Shown: in pieces, positions 58,882 through 64,000 of the stretch
Numbering within the stretch: position 1 is the stretch's first letter
How the letters are laid out: every line of letters starts with the position of its first letter
From: Oopsacas minuta
Taxonomy: Eukaryota > Porifera > Hexactinellida > Lyssacinosida > Leucopsacidae
Assembly (NCBI GenBank): GCA_024704765.1
Contig: JAKMXF010000144.1
Coordinates: 124,001-188,000 of the forward strand
Reading direction: 5' to 3'
DNA: 64,000 nt
Notes under the pieces: generated by a model
The model's input: the letters and a program-made list of their open reading frames with translations, nothing else
Told to the model about the DNA's origin: nothing
The model's database searches: none
Translations under genes and position numbers: made by a program

Positions 58882-59968
58882 TCATATAATACATGAATAA
58901 CCGTAACAATAAGATGCCTCTAGGTCCCGTGTGGCACCAGGTGGCAGAATGAAGGGGTCCAGACTGATATTAGGATCCATGGTGAGAGGAAGTGACTCAA
59001 GTTGTCGCGCCTTCTGGAGACACTGTGCCACTAATGCCACTAAAGCCTCCTCCACATTTATATAATCTTTCGCACTCGTCTCAATGTAATCCAATAAATG
59101 TCTATCCCTCAATAACTAGAAAAATACCACATAATTGCGTCATCGACGACACAATTCACACCTTCAAGGAGTGGTTCATATATAAATAGGTACCCAAGAT
59201 CCTCCTCTTAGGTGTGAAGTTAATCATATGAACTAACCTCAATTTCCGAAGGATCTGTTCTTGTTTCCAAATCACATTTGTTACCGATTAATATCATCGA
59301 AGCATCAGTGCTACTATAAATAGAAATAAATCGTACCACTTGACACCTTTTCTAGCCATATAATAGTGGCTTAATGGCCTCTTTTTAGAAGGCTCAAAGG
59401 TGAGAAAATATACATATACTCACCCTTTCTCCTCAAACTCTCGTATCCAAGTGTTACACACACTCTGAAAGGTGTTTGGCTGATTGATATCAAATACGAA
59501 CAGGACTCCGTGAGCGTCCCTGAAATATGTCCTGGTGAGTGACATGAACCTCTCCTCCCCAGCTGTGTCCCATAGCTGTAACTACACAATTGGAACTATA
59601 AACTGGAACTATAGATAACTCTTCCACGCTAAGGAAGTGGTTAATAAGCAGATGGTAAATTTGGTTACAGTAATTGCAAAAATGATAATATTATGTGGCA
59701 TAATTGTGTCATAACGTATCACCACCTGTCGTGAAGTGGCATATATATTACAAAATGGGTTCCCATTGTGTCGTATTAGTGGCAGAAAGTGGCAAACCTT
59801 AATTTTCTTGGTTCCTATCTCTATGTCTCTTAAGTGGAATCCAAATCCAATTGTTCCAGCTGTTTTTTCATTGAAAGTGTTACCAGTTAATCGACCAATC
59901 AGAGAGCTCTTCCCAACCATCTTGTCACCTAATACTATTATCTTGAAGCTGTAGTCATATGTGTCCAT
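58882..59968 (-). CDS. Rab-family small GTPase
   Basis: Four exons (59798-59968, 59424-59581, 59238-59313, 58882-59115) give 212 residues. Nucleotide-binding boxes are complete: GDKMVGKSS (P loop, about 15-23), TIGFGFHL switch I with the effector Thr, WDTAGEERF switch II, NKCD near 128 and ETSAK near 146. FRDAHGVLFVFDI is Rab-like. The C-terminus is CYGYSCII, with a Cys four residues from an earlier one but no CC, CxC or CaaX ending, so prenylation is uncertain. The subfamily cannot be named by eye. It would act in vesicle transport. It is divergent from snurportin with 89 bp between the start codons. Confidence 0.88.
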
Positions 59969-60057
59969 TGTGTCACTAAACTATAGTTCATGAATTTACA
60001 CCTATTTTTCTGTATAAAATATATTAGATTCCAATACTCGTAATTCGGTGCTAGGAT
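59969..60057. promoter_or_regulatory. Likely bidirectional promoter (Rab / snurportin-1)
   Basis: Only 89 bp separate the two divergent start codons, so both promoters must overlap or lie within each other's 5' ends. No TATA box is obvious; the segment is AT-rich. Confidence 0.6.
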
Positions 60058-62868
60058 ATGGCAGAGGTGGATATAAATCTTAACACTTTGTCGGACAAGT
60101 TAAAAACTACAAAAGTGTCGACACGACACTATAAAACCACTCGTGCCACTTCTGATCAAGAGAAAAGACGGAAAGTTTCATTAGCCAATCAGCGTTGCAA
60201 ACGAAGTGATCTTTTTGATTTAAGGCGCCAAATAGAACCACTTCTAAAAATAGAACATGAATATACCCTAATGTGGTCTGAGTGGTTTCAAGATGTGCCA
60301 CAAGACTTCGACACTTTATGGCGGATGATAATATGTCCAAATGGCAAACGCTCATTAATAATTGCAAAGTCTGGTGTCACAAAAGTGTACTCAAGAAAAG
60401 GTGTCCTTGTTAACACCTTTCAAAGTGGTCTACCAGGTGGAAATCGTAGTTGTTACTCAGGTGTCACGGTGTTAGATGCCATATTCTGTCGGGACCAGAG
60501 AACATACTTCCTGTTGGATATAATGACATGGAATGGACACACACTTATAGAGTGTGAAACAGAATTCAGGTTAGTTACACAAATGTAGAATTGGTATGTC
60601 ATCATGTAGCCAGACCTCCAATCAAATTACAGGATTTAATTTTTGGCAAAATGTGGCACTTAACCACTTCTAGGACGATTCAGAGGCAGTCGATATTGCC
60701 ACTTCTGAGTGCCACACCTATTCAGATCCATTTCTATATTGGTAAATTTCTAAAAATAGAATATTTTAGGTTTTATTTTTTGCGCGCCAAACTTGAAGAA
60801 ACAATGGAACTAACAGAACTGAGTTCAACCAATCAATTCATCTTCACTCTTTTGATGAATTATCCATGTCAACAGGACACATTATGTGCAATTATGTCAC
60901 ATTCTGTGCCATATGGCATAGATGGTTTATTGTTCTACCACCTGCAGGGACACTATACACCAGGAGAGACCCCTCTAGTCCTCTGGATGACACCTAATAT
61001 GTCACCTGACTCTATTGGGTAAGTTCTCAAAATAGAATTTGGGATTTATCCGTTTGTGAGGGAAATTCCTTTTAAATGTGTTAAAATATGAATATTGTAT
61101 ATTCATGTGAGGATTACATATTCTTTGTTCTCCTAAGCCAATCAATATACAGCCTCAGAAAGGTGTGAAAATGTGTATAAACCACCAAATAACTTTAACC
61201 AATAAATCTCAGCTTACATACTAATATACTTTCAAATCTGATCGGTAAACACATTTCCTACCTGTCTTAAAAAGTGTCAATATTTGTGACACAATATCCA
61301 ACCACCTGGCGATCAGGTGTTTGTCTACCACTTAAATGTGCCATTCCAGGAGAGTGTCGCTGGATAGAGCTCTGCCGGTAGCATAATACCACTAACACCT
61401 TTCATTAAATGTACTATCCTTATACCAGCACAAACAGACATAGCAAATGAATACACAACACAATTAGCACATTCTGTTTATTTTCTTATTCAGTTTGTTT
61501 ACTTTCGTGTTTACGTTCTCTTGTTTATCATATATACGATCTAACTTCTTGTTAGAGTCGTCTATCTGGTCTCCTAATTGAAGAGCCATCTCGCTAAGAA
61601 TATCCAATCCGTTGTCTATTTGATCTAAGTTCTGGTCTACAACAGTTTTTGGTTCCGGTTTCCCCCTAGCAACCACTGGAACGCTGGATTGTAGCTTAGG
61701 AATTTCTTTATTTGCAGGCTGTGTGCTATTTTCAGAATTTTTCAGTGTAGACTTCTCTCTTTTGAAATAATTCACTACTCCACCGAATACTGTTTGTATT
61801 TGTGTCAGTTCCCTAAATGAATATGATAAAGTGGCAGAGTGGTCTTTATAAATATCCCAGTGGCGAGGTGGCAGGGATTGGAATGCCCGCCCTGTCTTAT
61901 GGAACCGAAACCAATGAATATTTGACAAAACTAAAGTCGATTTTTTGGAAAATTATCTGAACTGAACTTCCGCGGCTAATTGGAACTGAAACTATTCCCA
62001 ATTAACAGTGTCGAATACATGTCACTATTATTAACACACAAGGTAACAAATAGTGTCCTATAATAAACTACAAGGTGTAAAAATTGTGTCGCGCTGCCAC
62101 TTACCTATCAGCTTTCCCACAACTGCTATCGATATTATCCAAATTAACTTCAATATTGCCCAGCTGTTCGTTTTGTTCATCTAACATTTTCCCCGCCTCA
62201 GCCCCTGACTGGTAGGCCTCATCAATGTGTCGGAGACTCCTAGCAGTGCTTTCTGCCATTTTCTGTTCATACATGCTAATCTTTATTCGGCATTCCTCTG
62301 CTTCATTACGGTATCCCTCGTAGCTCATTGCTATATATAGTAATAGGCTTATAAGTTATATAAATAGACAACAATTGGCGCTCCTAGGGGGAAATGGGGC
62401 ATTTGTCTAGGTGTGAATATCCTGGAAGTGGCTGAGAGATCTTGGAACCGTCACATGGTCACAACGGTCTGAGACGATCAGCGGATTCAATCCTATATCT
62501 GATAGGCTAAATTGGACGTTCTAGTTTTTAGTGCCATCAATGACAACTAGGGAACCACTTTGATATGGAATAGGACAACAAGAGAAGTGGTCGTGCCACT
62601 TCTCTTAATAATTTCTAGAAATTTATGGCTGATTAATATATATGAAACATGTTACTAAATTTAGAATTGTATTTGCCTAATATCTGAAGTATAATACTTG
62701 TATAGAATAGTGCCAAGTGAAGAGTTCTTATCAAGCCACTTCCCTGACAGCGACACAATACACCACTCTAAGAAAAAGGCGTGTAAAAAGGGACACCCAA
62801 TGGAGACAGATGAAATTCAAAATGGAACTAAGTTGGTTCCAGATTCTGAGATTATGAGCGACCAATGA
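60058..62868 (+). CDS. SNUPN: Snurportin-1 (snRNP import adaptor)
   Basis: Three exons (60058-60569, 60770-61018, 62706-62868) give 307 residues (human 360). An IBB-like N-terminus (about 10-65: RHYKTTRATSDQEKRRK) precedes the cap-binding domain: LMWSEWFQDVPQDFDTLW, CPNGKRSLIIAKSGVTKVYSRKG (outline), LPGGNRS, TVLDAIFCRDQRTYFLLDIMTWNGH and DGLLFYHLQGHYTPGETPLVLWM. All are close to human snurportin, which binds the trimethylguanosine cap of U snRNAs and importin-beta. The last exon (GIVPSEEFLSSHFPDS, basic tail) aligns with VLGVAVPAGPLTTKPD and lies beyond a 1.7-kb intron that contains a SNARE gene on the other strand. A 37-bp alternative exon at 61350 was rejected. Confidence 0.9.
61464..62328 (-). 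CDS. SNAP29: SNAP29-like Qbc SNARE, nested in the last snurportin intron
   Basis: Two exons (62105-62328, 61464-61812) give 190 residues (human SNAP29 258). The first SNARE helix (about 15-75: STARSLRHIDEAYQSGAEAGKMLDEQNEQLGNIE in outline) has Gln at the zero layer; the second (about 130-188: NLDQIDNGLDILSEMALQLGDQIDDSNKKLDRI) also has Gln. The linker has no palmitoylatable Cys cluster, which favours SNAP29 over SNAP25/23, although the protein ends in a single Cys (NRMC). The short N-terminus lacks the SNAP29 NPF motif. Family members bundle with syntaxin and VAMP in fusion of autophagosomes, lysosomes and other vesicles. It is antisense within the intron 61019-62705. Confidence 0.85.
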
Positions 62869-63293
62869 AAATAAAGTAAACATTTTTATTGAATTAATTA
62901 TTCTATTTTTAGAAACTTGTGTTGCTATGGTGATTTCTCTGGAATGTTTGTATGTGAATTCTCAATTCTCTCTACAATCTTTCTCAAGAGACGGGAATCT
63001 TAAATAAAATACAAAAATGTATCGATTTGACACGTGAATATTGACACTAATTATAGTAACAATGTATTGAATATTTCCTTTATTGCCTAATTCGAAAGTG
63101 GAACGTTTGGAGAGGCTAATGGTCCAATTATTGCACTCATAGGGGGACATTTAGAGGGACAATGGTCGACTGAAATGCAAGTGTTGGGTCTTTATCTACA
63201 TATAGCATATTTCTTCACTTGTTATTAATTTACTAACTAACATTTCTGGCCAATCAAAAGCTTTAGCTCGTGACAGCTGTGCCATTCAACCAC
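62869..63293. other. Gap between snurportin-1 and cyclin C
   Basis: No gene recognised. A TCTATTTTTAG word at 62901-62911 resembles an acceptor, but the following sequence gives no family match. The 5' flank of cyclin C must be here. Confidence 0.6.
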
Positions 63294-64000
63294 ATGGCGG
63301 GTAATTTCTGGAAGAGTTCACACTATGAGGAATGGCTCCTGCACCCACAGGAATTGGAACTAGGCCGCAGAGAGGATTGTGAGGTTCTGACTAAGGAGCA
63401 ATTATTGAAATTACATATTTTCTACGCTAATTTTATACAAACATTAGGAGAACATGCTCTTCTGAGACAACAGGTATTATGTGACACATTTGTGACACTT
63501 TTTGGTGGCACAAATGTATAGGGAATGTGTCCTAGGCTTCTGCCACTTTTTACGATTAATTAATTAATTTAGTTCCGGTTGAATTAGCATTAAATGCACA
63601 TAGTTCCATATAATAACACTTTCCTCAAGGTAATCGCTACAGCATCAGTATACTTCAAACGATTCTATGTGAGGAACTCTCTGAGATCTGTAGACCCCCT
63701 CCTCATGTCCCTGACCTCTATACACCTAGCTGCCATAGTGGAGGAGTGTGACATGCAGACCGGCTCTAAATTGACACAAGCATACTCGGGAGCTGTCAAA
63801 TCAAAATTCAGAGACTATTTCAGTGTGGAATGCCCCTTCAATTATCAGACGGTTAGTATAAACAGAACTAACACCTTATAGTTCCAGTTTAGTGGTATAT
63901 GATTAGGGATATGGGTATAGGCTTCTGTGGTTCATTTTTGTAGTTTATAGTTACAGTTATAGGTTCTGGAATGTGAATTCCTTCTCCTCGAAATGATGGA
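63294..64000 (+). CDS. CCNC: Cyclin C, 5' part (cut by the window edge)
   Basis: Exons 63294-63473, 63630-63851 and from 63963 onward are in frame, about 146 residues before the edge (human cyclin C 283). MAGNFWKSSHYEEW, LHIFYANFIQTLGEHALLRQQVIATASVYFKRFYVRNSL (outline), PLLMSLTSIHLAAIVEE and VLECEFLLLEMM match MAGNFWQSSHYLQW, LGEHLKLRQQVIATATVYFKRFYARYSL and ILECEFYLLELMD. The Met at 63294 is chosen over one eight codons upstream because it gives the family start. Cyclin C pairs with CDK8/19 in the Mediator kinase module. The second cyclin fold lies beyond the window. Confidence 0.95.

Noticed and set aside
61350-61386. A 37-bp terminal exon for snurportin-1
   Set aside because: It keeps frame but gives a tail without similarity; the exon at 62706 also keeps frame and aligns with the family.
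62440-62520. A tRNA-like B-box string (GGATTCAATCC)
   Set aside because: No matching A box, acceptor stem or anticodon arm could be folded around it.

Overview
The window is nuclear DNA of an animal, in a very compact genome: 30 protein-coding genes in 64 kb on both strands, introns mostly 50-100 bp with GT-AG borders, intergenic gaps often only 90-500 bp. I reconstructed exons by hand from splice borders, reading phase and family knowledge; the joins below keep frame from start to stop. The gene set (AKT, EPS15, PLC-beta, ODF2/cenexin, FBXL13/DRC6, KATNIP, COMMD9, INTS15, TM2D1, CRELD2, a LIM-type RASSF, PAXX) is metazoan, and the invertebrate-style LIM-RASSF, compactness and many single-exon genes suggest a non-bilaterian, possibly a demosponge. 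The species is inference; nothing in the sequence names it.

Layout. 0.6-4.7 kb: AKT kinase (+) with an intronless RPL36 antisense in one intron. 5.4-8.1 kb: EPS15 (+). 8.5-12.0 kb: single-exon PLC-beta (-). 12.7-20.8 kb: ODF2/cenexin (-), whose introns hold three other genes: a secreted Tyr/Pro repeat protein (+), an ankyrin-SOCS-box protein (+) and an ankyrin protein (-). 21.0-28.6 kb, all (-): PTGES2, an AIG1/ADTRP-family hydrolase, a small HEAT protein, COMMD9, FBXL13/DRC6. 29.1-33.2 kb (-): USP39, coiled-coil NHL protein. 34.3-39.7 kb (+): LisH-WD40 protein, INTS15, TM2D1, CRELD2. 40.2-43.6 kb (-): single-exon exportin-4. 44.7-48.5 kb (+): importin-alpha and a tandem duplicate without the IBB region. 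48.6-52.9 kb (+): LIM-RA-SARAH RASSF. 53.0-58.7 kb (+): PAXX, TMEM11-like, KATNIP. 58.9-60.0 kb (-): Rab GTPase. 60.1-62.9 kb (+): snurportin-1 with a SNAP29-like SNARE antisense in its last intron. 63.3 kb to the edge (+): cyclin C, cut off.

There is no operon logic, but themes recur: cilium/centriole (ODF2, FBXL13, KATNIP), nuclear transport (XPO4, two importin-alpha genes, snurportin), RNA processing (USP39, INTS15), membrane traffic (EPS15, Rab, SNAP29, COMMD9). No tRNA, rRNA, CRISPR or prokaryotic mobile element was seen.

The most unusual signal is a small vocabulary of words (TTTTCACACCT, TGCCACTT, GTGTCGC/GACACAAT, TTAACACC, GGAACTA, CTAAAAATAG, GGCGCCAAA) found many times on both strands in introns, spacers and exons, densest from about 21 kb onward. 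Other points are introns made almost wholly of (GTTT)n, the IBB-less importin-alpha duplicate, deep gene nesting, and several small inverted-repeat elements.
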